From contig NC_064759.1 of NCBI RefSeq assembly GCF_011397635.1, forward strand, positions 21,786,428-21,850,427: a stretch of 64,000 nucleotides of DNA, given 5' to 3'. This DNA comes from Epinephelus fuscoguttatus. Lineage: Eukaryota > Chordata > Actinopteri > Perciformes > Serranidae. Below, piece after piece: positions 1 to 12,178 of this stretch. Position 1 is the stretch's first letter, and each line of letters opens with the position of its first letter. The translations under genes were made by a program, and so were the position numbers. The notes beneath the pieces are model-generated. The model was not told where the DNA came from, did not search any database, and saw only the letters and a program-made list of their open reading frames with translations.

Positions 1-17
1 GTAGACGAAAAGATTAA
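1..17 (+). CDS. Last codons of a Siglec-like receptor, terminal exon copy 1 (partial)
   Basis: The window opens inside the final codons of a plus-strand terminal exon. The frame from base 3 reads R-R-K-D and stops at TAA 15-17. It aligns with the end of the intact exon near 3437-3453 (S-R-Q-K-G-stop), and the downstream sequence aligns too, so this is the end of a second copy of the same ITIM-bearing exon. The rest of the exon and the ectodomain would lie left of the window. Identity rests entirely on the match with the downstream copy. Confidence 0.6.
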
Positions 18-1200
18 GGATTAAGTATGGGGGAAATGCCATTTGAAAGAAAGGATCCTGGACTTTAAACTACTAGGAGACTTCACCAGATCTCACTTTA
101 GTTTTATTGCAGTCAGCTGAGCTCAAAAAGTCTGCAGCAGTGGAGGCAGAAACTGCACTGCAGGCAACTTATTTAAAGTCAGTAAAACACACTGGTGGCT
201 TCAAGGTTAGCTCTGAGCTTTTGTCACTGTAATTTCTTTGGTTTCTCTTTACTGAATATATGCAAAGCTAAACAAAATAACCATTAAAGGTATTTTGAAT
301 AAATATAGTAGGTAGTTACCCCACAATCAACCATAACAGCAAATACTCCCTTCAAACTCACAACCTTTATTCTTCTACGTGGTTCAATACTATAGAAAAA
401 TCCTGCCACATTTAATTATTGTTGATATTTAATATTTCAATGCTAACTTTGTCAATTTATCAAATAAAACCTTTTCGCAGAGGAAAGAAGCAGTTACACA
501 CTTTGTCTGAATTTTTTTTATTGACAATTTTGTATTTATTTTGTGTTAAAGTTCCAGCATGTAAGATTTAGTGGCATCTAGATGTAATGATGTAGAACTG
601 AAATTTCTCCCATATGCAAACCACAAAAACATGAACGGACCGATCTCGAGTTTTTTATTTGTCTGTTCTGGGCTACTTTAGAACAACATGGAGGACTTTG
701 GGAAGAGGACCTACTCTGTCTGTCAGGTGATTATAAACTAATGAAATAATAATGAATATTAAATACCATTTCCATCAATAGATGCCCCTAAGCCCCACAC
801 ACTGGACTATATGTAAATGTTTGTGCTTGTTTAAAAAAAAAGAAAGAAAGACAGACATTCTTTCTGCTCTTTGGTCGGCAGTTACATAGTTACGTACAAA
901 AGCTGAATTCAAAGCCTGTCATGAAATGATGCAATATTCATATGACACATTGTTTTAACATGTATGTTTCAGAAATAAGCCTCAGTAAAGAACTGCTGCA
1001 CAGCATAACAGTATTAAAGCTATTTCATCTTCTGCTGTTCATAAATGTCCTCATGTCAATAAATGTTTTATCTGCACGTGCATACTTTCTTGTAGAATGC
1101 AGGAATCTGTTTGGTACTTGTTACTACATGTTCATAAAAGCAAAAAGGCACTGAAAATGGTGTATTTGGAGTGAAAAAAAATTAAAGTGGTGAAATCCCA
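18..1200 (+). other. 3'UTR and flank of terminal exon copy 1
   Basis: This stretch is co-linear with 3454-5750 once the inserted element at 4443-5610 is removed. Examples are the shared blocks at about 130-200 and 3508-3560, and at 941-1020 and 4370-4442. Copy 1 carries about 60 extra bases near 68-128. An AATAAA lies near 1058-1063 and could be a poly(A) signal. The short ORF near 942-1154 lies in this repeat and is not credible. Position 1014-1017 (TTAA) is the unoccupied site of the transposon found in copy 2. Confidence 0.6.
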
Positions 1201-1209
1201 GTTAGAAAA

Positions 1210-3150
1210 TGACTCTACCTGTACGGTAAGACTATGCCAGAAAAATTCCGTAGGATAGTGTGCCATAAAATTGTCATAATATAGCGTTTCATGAAGATAT
1301 CATAGTATAGCATGTCAAAAAATGTCAAAGGATAGTGTGCCATAAAAACGTCATAGTATAGCATGTGATAAAAATGTCATGGTATAGTATGTCATAAAAA
1401 CGTCATAGTATAGTATGTCACAAAAACTTCAAAGAATAGCATGTCAAAAAAAGTCATATTATAGCATGTCATAAAAAGGTCATAGCATAACATGTCAAAA
1501 ACATGTTATAGTGTAGTATGTCATAAAACGTCATAGTATAGCATGTCAAAAAATGTCATTACTTAGCATGTCATTAAAAAGTAATAGTATAGTATTTCAT
1601 AAAAATATCAGAGTGTTGCATGTCATAAAAATGTCATAAAATAGCATGTCATTAAAAAGTAATAGTATGGCATGTCATAAAAACGTCATAGTATAGCATA
1701 TGAAAGAAATATATTGTGGCATGTCATAAAAACGTTATAGTATAACATGTCATAAAAACGTCATATTATAGCATGTCAAAAAAACGTCATAGTGTAGCAT
1801 GTCAAAAAATTTCATAGTATAGCATATGAAAGAAATATATTGTGGCATGTCATAAAAACGTCATAGTATAGCATGTCAAAAAAAATGTCATAGTATAGCA
1901 TGTAAAAAAAAAATAGTGTGGCATGTCATAGACGTCATAGTATAGCATGTGAAAAAAATATTTTGTGGCATGTCATAAAAACGTCATAGTATAGCATGTC
2001 ATAAAAACGTCATAGTACAGATTGTCATAAAAATGTGATAGTGTAGCATGTCATAAAAATGTCATAGAATAGCATGTCAAAAAAACGCCATAGTATAGCA
2101 TATAAAAAAATAGTGTGGCATGTCATAGACGTCATAGTATAGCATGTCAAAAAATTTCATAGTATAGCATATGAAAAAAATATTTTGTGGCATGTCATGA
2201 AAAAGTAATAGTATGGCATGTCATTAAAACGTCATAGTATAGCATGTCATAAAAATGTCCTAGTATAGCATTTCATGAAAACGTCATAGTATAGCATATG
2301 AAAAAAAATATATTGTGGCATGTCAAAAAAACGTCATCGTATAGCATGTCAAAAAATATCATAATATAACATGTCATAAAAATGACATCGTGTAGCATGT
2401 CATAAAAATGTCATTGTATGCCATGTCATTAAAACGTCATAGTGTAGCATGTGATAAAAATGTCATAGTATAGCACATGATAAAAACGTCATAGTATGGC
2501 ATGTCATAAAGACGTCATAGTATAGCATGTTAAAAAAAACGGCATAGTATAGTATGTCACAAAAACTTAAAAGAATAGCATGTCAAAAAAAGTCATAGTA
2601 TGGCATGTTATAAAAATGTCATAGCATAACATGTCAAAAACATGTTATAGTTCATAAAAACATTATAGTATAGCATGTCATAAAAAGGTCATAGTATAGC
2701 ATGTCAAAAAAATGTCATAGTATAGCATGTGAAAAAAAATAGTGTGGCATGTCATAAAAAAGTCATAGTATAGATTGTCATAAAAACGTTATAGTGTAGC
2801 ATGTCATAAAAATGTCATAGAATAGCATGTCATTAAAATGTCATAGTTTAGCATGTCATGAAAAAGTAATAGTATGGCATGTCATAAAAACGTCATAGTA
2901 TAGCATATGAAAGAAATATATTGTGGCATATCATAAAAACAGCATAGTATAGCATGTCATAAAAACGTCATATTATAGCATGTCAAAAAAAGTCATAGTA
3001 AAGCATGTCAAAAAAAGGTCATAGTATAGCACGTCATAAAAATGTCATATTATAGCATGTCATAAAAATGTCATTGTATAGCATGTCAAAAAAACGTCAT
3101 AGTATAGCATGTCAAAAAAAATAGTGTGGCATGTCAACGTCATAGTATAG
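1210..3150. repeat. AT-rich minisatellite, unit about 26 bp
   Basis: This is a long tandem array of a degenerate unit of about 26 bp built round catagtatagcatgtcat followed by an A-run and cgt. Units differ by point changes, A-run length and small indels, and higher-order blocks recur (for example units with 'gaaagaaatatattgtggc'). The array separates the two copies of the terminal exon of the plus-strand receptor gene. No coding potential is seen. Confidence 0.9.
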
Positions 3151-3167
3151 TGTTGTTTATTCAATAG

Positions 3168-3453
3168 CGATGATGTGAAGGTGATGAAGGAGACTCCGCT
3201 GACACCGTCTTGCTTGTATATAGAAAAGTTTATCGCAAGAAACTTAGCTGAGGAAGACCTGCTCCACTATGTAAAGGTGGACTTTGCTAAACTCCAGGCC
3301 AAATCTCAGGGTAAGCTTGGGGAAGAGGAGATCAGAGGCCTGGCCTCCAAGACGTCTGAGTATGCTGAAATCCGTCTGCAGTCCCGAGGAAGCAACAGGG
3401 ACGCAACGGAAAAGACACTGATGGTCTTATACAGTAGTAGACAAAAAGGTTAA
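3168..3453 (+). CDS. Siglec-like receptor cytoplasmic-tail terminal exon with two ITIM-type motifs
   Basis: The frame is open from a possible acceptor (tttattcaatag, ending 3167) to TAA at 3451-3453. The encoded tail has two tyrosine motifs spaced as in inhibitory Siglecs: LLHYVKVDF (ITIM-like, L-x-Y-x-x-V) and SEYAEIRL (S-x-Y-x-x-I), followed by a late LYSS. Phosphorylated motifs of this kind recruit SHP-1/SHP-2 in known Siglecs. No upstream exon of this gene lies between 17 and 3168, which is 3'UTR copy plus minisatellite, so this is either an alternative or duplicated last exon or a gene remnant. The acceptor is weak, so the exon start is uncertain. The gene converges on the minus-strand CD22-like gene. 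Confidence 0.7.
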
Positions 3454-4438
3454 GGATCAACGATAGAAAAAATAATATTTGAAACACAGGATCATGGGCT
3501 TTAAAGTCTGCAGCAGTGGAGGCAGAAACTGCACTGCAGGCAACCTCATTTAAAGTCAGCAAAACACACTAGTGGCTTCAAGGTTAGCTCTGAGCTTTTG
3601 TCATTGTAACTCGTTTTCTGTGTTTTTCCTGAAAATTGCAAAACAAAATAACCATTTAAATCATTTTGAATATATATATATTTTTAGTAGATACCCCACA
3701 ATCAACCATTACAGCAAATTCTCCCTTTAAACTCACAACTTTTATTCTTCTATGTGGTTCAATACTATAGAAAAATGCTGCTACATTTAATTATTGTTGA
3801 TATTTAATATTTCAATGCTAACCTTGTTAAATTATCATTATAAACCTTTCTGCAGAGGAAAGAAGCAGTTACACACTTTGTCTGACTTATTTTATTCATT
3901 TTGTATTTTTTTGTGTTAAAGTTCTGGTATGTAGGATTTAGTGGCATCTAGCAGATGTTGCAGAACTGAAATTTCTCCTGTGTGCCAAGCACAGTAACAC
4001 AAATGGTCCTATCTAGATTTTTTTATTTGTCTGTTCTGGGCTACTTTAGAACAACATGGCAAACTTTGAGGATGAGGACCTGCTCTGTCTGTATGTAGAC
4101 ATAAACAGCTCATTGTGAGGCAACAAAAACACAATGATTCTTATTTGTCAGGTGATTATAAAACTAATGAATACGTAGTTATGAATATTATTTACCATTT
4201 CCGCCTATAGATGCCCCTAAATCTCACACACTGGACATTTTAAAATGTTTGTGCTTGCATTAAAAAAAAACAAAGAAAGACATTGTTTCTGCTCTTTGGT
4301 TGGCAGTTACATAATTATAAACAAAAGCGGAACTCAAAGCCTGTTATGAAACGGTACATTATTCATATGACACATTGTTTTAACACGTATGTTTCAGAAA
4401 TAAGCCTCAGTAAAGAAATCCTGCACAGCATAACAGTA

Positions 4439-5614
4439 TTAACCCTTAGATGCATAAGTGGGGTCAAAAATGACCCCAGGGGTTGTTTTTCTTCAATATC
4501 TATGGAATTAAAAGTTTTTATCATTTCATATTCCAGGTATTCCTCATAAAACATGTTTTTGACATGAGGTCATTTGCATTTTTAAAAAAAATTATATACA
4601 TTTTAAGAAATTATTGTTTTTGTATCACTACCCCTCTCTTCCATAAGTGGGGTCAAAACATGACCCCAAGCATTTCCTGGATGATGGATGGATGGAATAT
4701 CAAGGGTTAGACCTAGGAATTTTTGATTCTTATCAACTGTGACTGTCAGGTATACATTTACTGTCGCACTTAAACATCTAATGCCAGCAGTCTCACCACC
4801 CAGGAGGATTTTTATACAGCAACATATATGTTAGTATTATATTTGTTTTATATCTTGGAATACATATGATGGTATAAAATATGAACTTATTTTTCCACAT
4901 GCATGACTTTTATGTGATAAAGTATAGTATTATTGTCATCAAATTAGCCTACTTTGTGGTTAGCTGACACTAGCTTACTTAACTTAGCTAGTGTTAGCTA
5001 ACTACAATATAGTTACTAGTTAGCTAACTACTGTGTAATGTTAGTACTGTAATGTTAGCTAGCTAACATTACAGTACTAACATTACTGCATTTGTTGTGT
5101 AGAGATAAGCAGCCTTACTATGATATTTATAGCTTCCTTGTAATAAAATCTAACCATTAGTGTGTGTGTGTGCGTGCGTGCATGTTAGGTCTATTATGCT
5201 ATTATTGATTATTCAATGATGTCATTTGTGTGTGTGAGTGTGTGAGTGTGTGTTTGTGAGTGTGTGTGGTTAGCTACATTACTGCATTTGTTTTGTAGAG
5301 ATAAGCAGACTTACTATGATATTTATAGCTTGCTTGTAATAAAATCTAACCCGTTAGGTAGCCTATTATACTATTATTGATTATTCAGTGATGTCGTTAG
5401 TTGTTAAAATGTTAATAAAAAGTGATAAATGAACACGTCAAACATGAAATTATTCTTTTGTTGACCAAAATATAATACAAATCATCATCTTTAACCAAAA
5501 TGAAAGAAACTGCTTAAGTTTATCACATAAAATGCATTGATTCTAACTGGGGTCATTTTTGACCCCACTTATGGAAGAGTGTAGGTATTGGTAGGTCATG
5601 CATCTAAGGGTTAA
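4439..5614. mobile_element. piggyBac-type non-autonomous DNA transposon (MITE)
   Basis: The element is bounded by TTAA on both sides (4439-4442 and 5611-5614) and has terminal inverted repeats starting CCCTTAGATGCAT. Subterminal inverted repeats contain ggggtcaaaaatgacccc. TTAA target duplication and CCCT-type ends are hallmarks of the piggyBac superfamily. Copy 1 of the surrounding duplication keeps the empty site with a single TTAA (1014-1017), which confirms the ends. No transposase ORF is present. The interior holds a perfect palindrome, GT-rich simple sequence and a direct repeat of about 75 bp (5088-5160 and 5283-5358). Confidence 0.85.
5035..5086. repeat. Perfect 52-bp palindrome
   Basis: Two 26-bp arms (5035-5060 and 5061-5086) are exact reverse complements with no spacer. 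It sits inside the piggyBac-type MITE, surrounded by further 'gttagctaac'-type inverted motifs. It could extrude as a cruciform, but I see no functional evidence. Confidence 0.9.
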
Positions 5615-5769
5615 AGCCATATAAATATGTACATCTGCTGAAGTCTGTTTGGTGCTTGTTACTGAATGCTCATAAAAGCAAAGAATGATATATTTGGAGT
5701 GAAAAAACAATAGAGTGGTAAAACCCGAATAAGAAATTGGCTGTGCTTGTAAAGTAAGAGTATGTAAAC

Positions 5770-8700
5770 TCAGAGTTTGACCTCAGAGTACTGCGTCTTG
5801 TCTTCATCAGAGCTGCTCGAGTCTCGTCTGGCTCTCTGATGTCCAGGCTTTGCCGTGAAGTTCACCTGTGAGTAATTGAGCTCTACTTCATCCTCACTGG
5901 TGTCTGTGTCATAAGCCAGTGGATCTGGAGCTTTGGCTGTGCGTGCTGCGTTGACATTCTCATAGTCCTCCAGCTTTTCTTCAATCTAGGATGGTAACAG
6001 TTGTAACCTGATCATTTGTGTCATAACTTCTGACAGTATCTGGATTTTATGCACAGCTAATGTCATGTTAATACACTTGAAGCTTGTAAGGACTGTAAGA
6101 TGATGTTTTCCTTGATTAAATCATTTATTACAGGTAATTTATTTCTAACAAGGAAACATCTTTGTTACAGTACTGTTGGCACACATATGTACTATACAGA
6201 GCATGATTCTGGTATAGCTTTTCTGTAATTTTCTTTATAACCACAGGCATGATATGTATCAACCGTTTATGTGATTTACACATTAAACATAACTGTCTAC
6301 AATGTTCCACTGTAATAAACTGATCATGACACATGAAAAGAATGTGGTTCATATGTTTCTGACCTTTTTAGGTGGCTTGTGCTTTGACACCATGGCATAC
6401 ACATCCTCTGCTGCTTTTGCCTGTTTGTTCCTAGAAGAACAAATAACATCAGACATTTGGCATTCAATAATACCTTTCTTGTTCTGGTTTTTGTATGAAA
6501 AAACATATATTCTCACTTTTGCTCATTTCCAAAGTATAATGACGCGTAGTTGAGAGAATCATCCTGTGTTTGTCCACCTTGCTGTCTGACTGGCTTTGGT
6601 GCAGAAGGACCCTGAGCAGATGCAGACCGAAGACATCAGTGAATGTACAGCAGCAACTGAATCAGTTCATTCATGTCTTAAAATGGAAACTGGGGGTTGC
6701 CTGGTCATTCAGTGCTCCACAATACTGAATACTGAATGATTACTGTTCTGACAAACAGCGAGGACAGAGTTACAGCTCAGTGGGCAAAGCAACAGCTTAA
6801 ATAATTAAAGGACACATCCGCCTGTCTAAAGTAGAGCTACACAAATGACCGAAGCCAACGCAGATGTTTGCATATTGGTCTTGCAAACAGTAATATTATT
6901 GTATGTGTTAAACTAAAATGGTATGGATGCCATTAAAAAAAAGTCGTAGCATAGCATGCCTTAAAATATATCAAATATAAAATGTGGTGTGAAAAATGTA
7001 ACAAAAAAACAAACAAACAAAAAAAAGAAGAAGCCATTAAAGGGTCATCATAGAAAATGTCAGAAAAAAAGAAATAGTACAGTATGTCATAAAAAAAAGT
7101 AATATTCAAAAAATCAAATCAATTTCAAATACAGTATGTCATAAAACTATCACAAAAAGTTGTGGTATAGTATTCCATAAAAAATGCCATTAAAGACATT
7201 CCTTTAAAAGGTCATAATATAGTATGCAATGGAAAATGTCAGAAAAGTCATCGTGGTAAAATGTCATAGTATAGTATGTCATAAAAATGTATAATTTGGC
7301 ATGTTAACAATTTCATAATATAGTACATAATAAAATGTCACAAAAAGTCACAATATAGTATTCTGATGGAAAAAAAAGTCTTAAAAACATTGTAAACAAT
7401 GTCACAGTGTAGTATGTCAAAGATAATGTCAGAAAAAAAACTCATGGTAAAATGTCATAAAAAAGTATGTCATAAAAAAGTATATAAAATAGTATGTGGT
7501 GGTATGTAAGTATAATATTTTTTTAACAAAAAGTCATAGTATAGTATGTTATGAAAAATTGATAATATGGTATGTCATAGAAAAAGTAAAAAACGTCATA
7601 GTACCTTAGGCCATGACAGTATATGTAAGACAACATCATAGTATAGTATGTCTTAAAAAAAATTCATAATACAGTATGTTAGAAAAGGTGTCAGGAAAAT
7701 GTCATAGTATAATAAGCCATAAAATGTCTTTAAAAAAAAGTTTTCTCTTGTAATACAGAACATCCTAAAATTATCACAACAAGTCATGGTATAGTATTAC
7801 ATTAAAAATGTCATAATAAAGACTGTCAGAAAAAATACCACAAATAGTAGACAGATACATAAAAAAACATTGTAAAAATGTCATAGTATAGCATGGCATT
7901 AAAAATGTCAGGAAAAATGTCATAATAAAGTAAACTCATATAAACAAAATATGTCTGGAAAAAGTCAGAGTATAGTATGCCATAAAAATAAAGATCATAA
8001 AAATTCATCGTATAGTACGTCATAAAAAATAATAGTATAGTATATATGATATGGTATGTCATGTGAAGAATCAGGGAAAAAAAGCCAAAGATGTTTATCA
8101 TATGTCAGAAAAAATGTCTATGGTAAAATGTCATGGTATAGCTATCATAAAATGTGGTAAAAAATGTCACGGTACACTATGTCAATAAAAAATGTATCAA
8201 TTTCATAAAATAGTTCACCCTAAAAACATATATAAAAAAGGTCATAGTTTAGTATTCCATTAAAAATGTCATACTAAAATATGTCAGAAAAAATGTAAAA
8301 AACATCACAGAACAGTATGTGATAAAATTATTCAAATCCATTTCATGACATAGTGCTTCCTAAAAATGTCCCAAAAAGTAATAGTCAGTCTATAGTCAAG
8401 TATAGTATTCCAGTGAAAAAATGTCATAGTATGCCATGTCATAAAAAAGATAATAAAAAGTCATATTATAGTATGTCATGAAAAATAATATTATAGTGTG
8501 TCATAGAAAATACCAAGAAAAAAATTCATAGTGAAAAATGCCATAAAAAAAATTCAAGACAATTTCATGATATTCATCATAAAAAAAAGTCACAAAAAAA
8601 CATAGTGTAGTATTCCATTTAAGAAAGTAAGTAAATATGGTAATCATATAATTTGCCCTAAAAAAGTCAAAGTATAAAATTAATAATATGGTGTGTCACA

Positions 8701-11700
8701 CAAAAAGTAAAAAAAAAAAAAAAAAAGTTTGCCATAAAAATATGTAACACAAAATCATTTTATAGCTTACTATAAAAAAATATGAAAAAATGGAAAAAAA
8801 ATATAGTTTAGTATGCGATACAAAAAGTTAAATCAATTTCATAATATATGATGCATAAAATGTCACACAGTAGTAACAGTGTAGTGTTATATTATAAAAA
8901 AAATCATAGTATAGTATGTCAGAGAAAGTGTCATAGTGTAGTATGTCATAAAAATTTGGATACAGCGGTACCTGATAATTACAGACCTGTTTCCAACCTG
9001 CCATTTTTAAGCAAAATTTTAGAAAAGATTGTTTTTAACCAGTTAAATGATTTTATGATTTCTAATAATATTGGTGACGTATTTCAGTCAGGTTTTAGAA
9101 AAAATCACAGCACAGAGACAGCACTGGTCAAAATTGTTAGTGACCTCAGGTCCAACATGGATAAAAGATTAATCTCTGTTTTAGTCCTGTTGGACCTGAG
9201 TGCAGCTTTTGACACAGTGGATCACACAATTCTTTTAAACAGACTCCAAAACTACATTGGCATCTCTGGTACTGTTTTTAACTGGTTTAAAACATATCTG
9301 AATGGTAGGAAATTTTATGTGAGCACTGGGGAACGCTCATCAAGAACCTATGAAATGGAATGTGGCGTTCCCCAGGGCTCAATTTTAGGTCCTACACTTT
9401 TTAATCTCTATATGTTACCGTTAGGAGATGTCATCAGGAGACACAGCATTAACTTTCACAGCTATGCTGATGACACACAGCTTTACATGGCCGTGTCTCC
9501 TGATGACACAGGGCCCATTGATGCCCTTTTTAACTGCATTTTAGACGTCCAGTCCTGGATGGCAGACAACTTCTTGCAGCTCAACCAGGACAAAACTCAG
9601 GTCTTAGTCATCGGTACAGGTCCAGAGAGAGAGAAACTGGACAAACTCCAGGCACTGTCTTTTAATCCCTGCAAACAAGTTAAAAATCTGGGTGTTACAT
9701 TTGATTTTAATCTCAGTTTTGAATCACACATACGAGATGTTACCAAAAATGCTTTTTATCATCTTAAGAACATCTCTAGAGTGCGCCAGTTTCTCTCTCA
9801 AGCTAATGCAGAGACTCTTATCCATGCTTTTATTACCTGCAGAATTGATTATTGTAATGCCCTCCTCTCTGGTCTTCCTAAAAAGAATATCTCACAGCTT
9901 CAGCTGCTGCAAAATTCTGCAGCACGCATGCTGACGAAGACCAGAAGGAGAGCTCACATTACACCAATTTTAAAATCTCTGCATTGGCTATCTGTATCTT
10001 TTAGAATAGATTTTAAGGTTCTTTTATTAGTTTATAAATCTCTTAATGGTCTTGGTCCTTCTTATTTATCTGATTTGCTTTTACCATATGAGCCCAGTAG
10101 AGCCCTCAGGTCCTCAGGTAGTGGTCTTTTAATAGTTCCCAAAGTTAGAACCAAAACATACGGTGAGGCATCATTTCATTACTATGGCCCCCATCTGTGG
10201 AACAGTCTGCCTGAGGACCTGAGAGCAGCACCTACTGTTCATATTTTTAAAAGCAAACTAAAGACCTACCTTTTTAGTCTGGCTTTTAGCTGATCTTTTG
10301 CTTTATTCTTCTAGCCTCTCTTTTAGTTTACTCTTTTAATCTTATGTATTTTACTCCATTTTAGTCTCTGAGCTACTATCCTATGTTTTAACACTTTTTG
10401 TTGTGTGTTAAATGTGGGCTGGGACGGTGGGTGGGTGGGGTTTTGTATTTCATTTTGTATTTTATTTTGTACCCCCTGACCCTTTCCTGCTTGTGTTCTG
10501 TAATGTACAGCACTTTGTGATACATTTTATGTATGAAAAGTGCTCTATAAATAAAGTGATTGATTGATTGATCGATTGATAAACAAATTCTAAAAAGTCA
10601 TTATTTAATACGTTAAAAAATATGTCATAAAAGGCAGGGATATAGTATGCCAAAAATAATTATATGGCACAACATAAATTATGTCATATAAAAGCCATAG
10701 TATAATATGCCATGAAAAAGAAATATGAATTTCACAATATAATAACAAAAATTCATAAAAATGTAAAAAATAAATAAATAAATAAAATGTTATAGAATTT
10801 GCTAAAATTGCCATAGAACAATATGCCATAGTAAATGTCTGGGGGAAAATGATAGTTTAATAGCATAAAAATTGATAATATAGTATGCCATTTTTTTTTT
10901 TTTTAGAATATTGTATGTCATAAAAAAGAACAGCAGAGTTTAGTAGAACAACAAGCTATGTCTTTTAATACCTCGGAAAATTGCATTCTAGACTTTTTAC
11001 TACTTAACTGATTTTTTAGGGCCTTAATTGTCGCTCAATCAATTGATCAACTTTTAATATTTTTTAAGACCTCGCTGACAACCTACAGGATGACACTAAA
11101 GTTGGAGAACATTAAGGGGTTTGCACAAAACTGTTTTTAAAAAAGAATGGTGCAGAGAGACGCAGCATGCAACTTCCAATAGGAATATTTCATTAGACTT
11201 CCTCTACCTGGAAAGCACCCATATCATTCATACTCCATGCCAGGTTTCCAAACCCAGGCTGAGCTAACCCTGAGGACACACTTCACAGGCTAAATGTAGT
11301 ACCCACAAGTACTTGTGTAAAATTGGCAGACCTCCCCTGTAATAAACTCATTGAATTGTGATATGAAGTCTGCCATATACAACTGTTTTCATGCACTGTT
11401 GTGGTAATGAACTGCTGTGAAACTTGAATTGCTTGACTCACTTGTTTTCCTGGAGGCAGATTCACAGTACAGTAAACAGTGCTGATGTTAGACGCAGGCC
11501 TGTGGAACACCAATGACGACAAGAACATAAACATGCATACTCAGTGACTGACTATAAGATATGACAGGGAACACTCTCATTGTGCCATTCTTGTCTGAAG
11601 GATCTTAAATGGATGCTTTGACTCCAGCATGTGCAGCAGCACCCAGCTCTCTGTCCGACAGAGTGTGCCTTGTCTTGGGTGGGGACAGTGTGTGTGTGTG

Positions 11701-12178
11701 TGTGTGTGTGTGGTTGCTGTCTTACGTGCTGTCTGGAGGAGGCTGGCATCGTGGCTGGTCTGGCAAGAGGTCATCTCTGCTCCTGAAAGGCTCTGCCGTG
11801 CCGGGATGGTTCATCTGATTCCTCCTCTTGGCGCCATTCCCAAAACCCTGAATTGGTATACACATACAAGCGTGCACACACAAAGATGTGTCATGTTTGT
11901 CCAGATCTCTTCAATAAAGCAGCATGAAAGGTTGCAAAAATGAGTCATCACCAGCAAACCAAAACAGGGCGGTGTGTTCTTAGCTCTTTGCTGAACTGAT
12001 TTCCGCCTCCTGTGTCTGAAAAACATAAAGAGACATGACAGTGGTTATACATTCCAATTACACATGCCAGATCTGTGAAATGAATTTGTTTTCATAGTTT
12101 ACCTGTAGAAAAAGACAATCACAAAGATGAGCAGAATAAGAAGAACAATGACGATGAGCACGGCCTTCAAAAGGCTTC
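5770..12178 (-). CDS. cd22: Gene A transmembrane and cytoplasmic-tail exons with six tyrosine motifs
   Basis: The exons are 12178-12103 (TM, about 23 hydrophobic residues, ending FFYR), 12015-11952, 11847-11726, 11499-11442, 6611-6517, 6430-6364 and 5985-5770 (stop 5770-5772). Phases chain exactly. Tyrosine motifs in order are TVYCTVNL, SLNYASLYF, DVYAMV, DYENV (Y-x-N, Grb2-type), ELNYSQVNF and TQYSEVKL (ITSM-like, at the C-terminus). ITIMs plus a Grb2-type site are characteristic of CD22, where they recruit SHP-1 and adaptors to dampen B-cell receptor signals. The last three exons are separated from the rest by a 4.8-kb intron full of minisatellite and a LINE, and all three are too short or lack a start codon to be obvious by ORF length. 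Confidence 0.85.

Larger units (their letters stand above)
3454..5760 (+). other. 3'UTR/flank copy 2, interrupted by a TTAA-flanked element
   Basis: This is the second copy of the sequence at 18-1200. Homology runs from the stop codon to 4442, is broken by the inserted element, and resumes at 5611 through about 5750 (for example 'tatttggagtgaaaaa' in both copies). No gene is seen in this stretch. Confidence 0.6.

Noticed and set aside
1210..3150. CRISPR-like array
   Set aside because: There are no constant repeats with unique spacers. It is a head-to-tail degenerate minisatellite in a vertebrate genome.
7826..8101. Minus-strand ORF of 91 aa rich in Tyr/Phe
   Set aside because: It is translation of AT-rich minisatellite.
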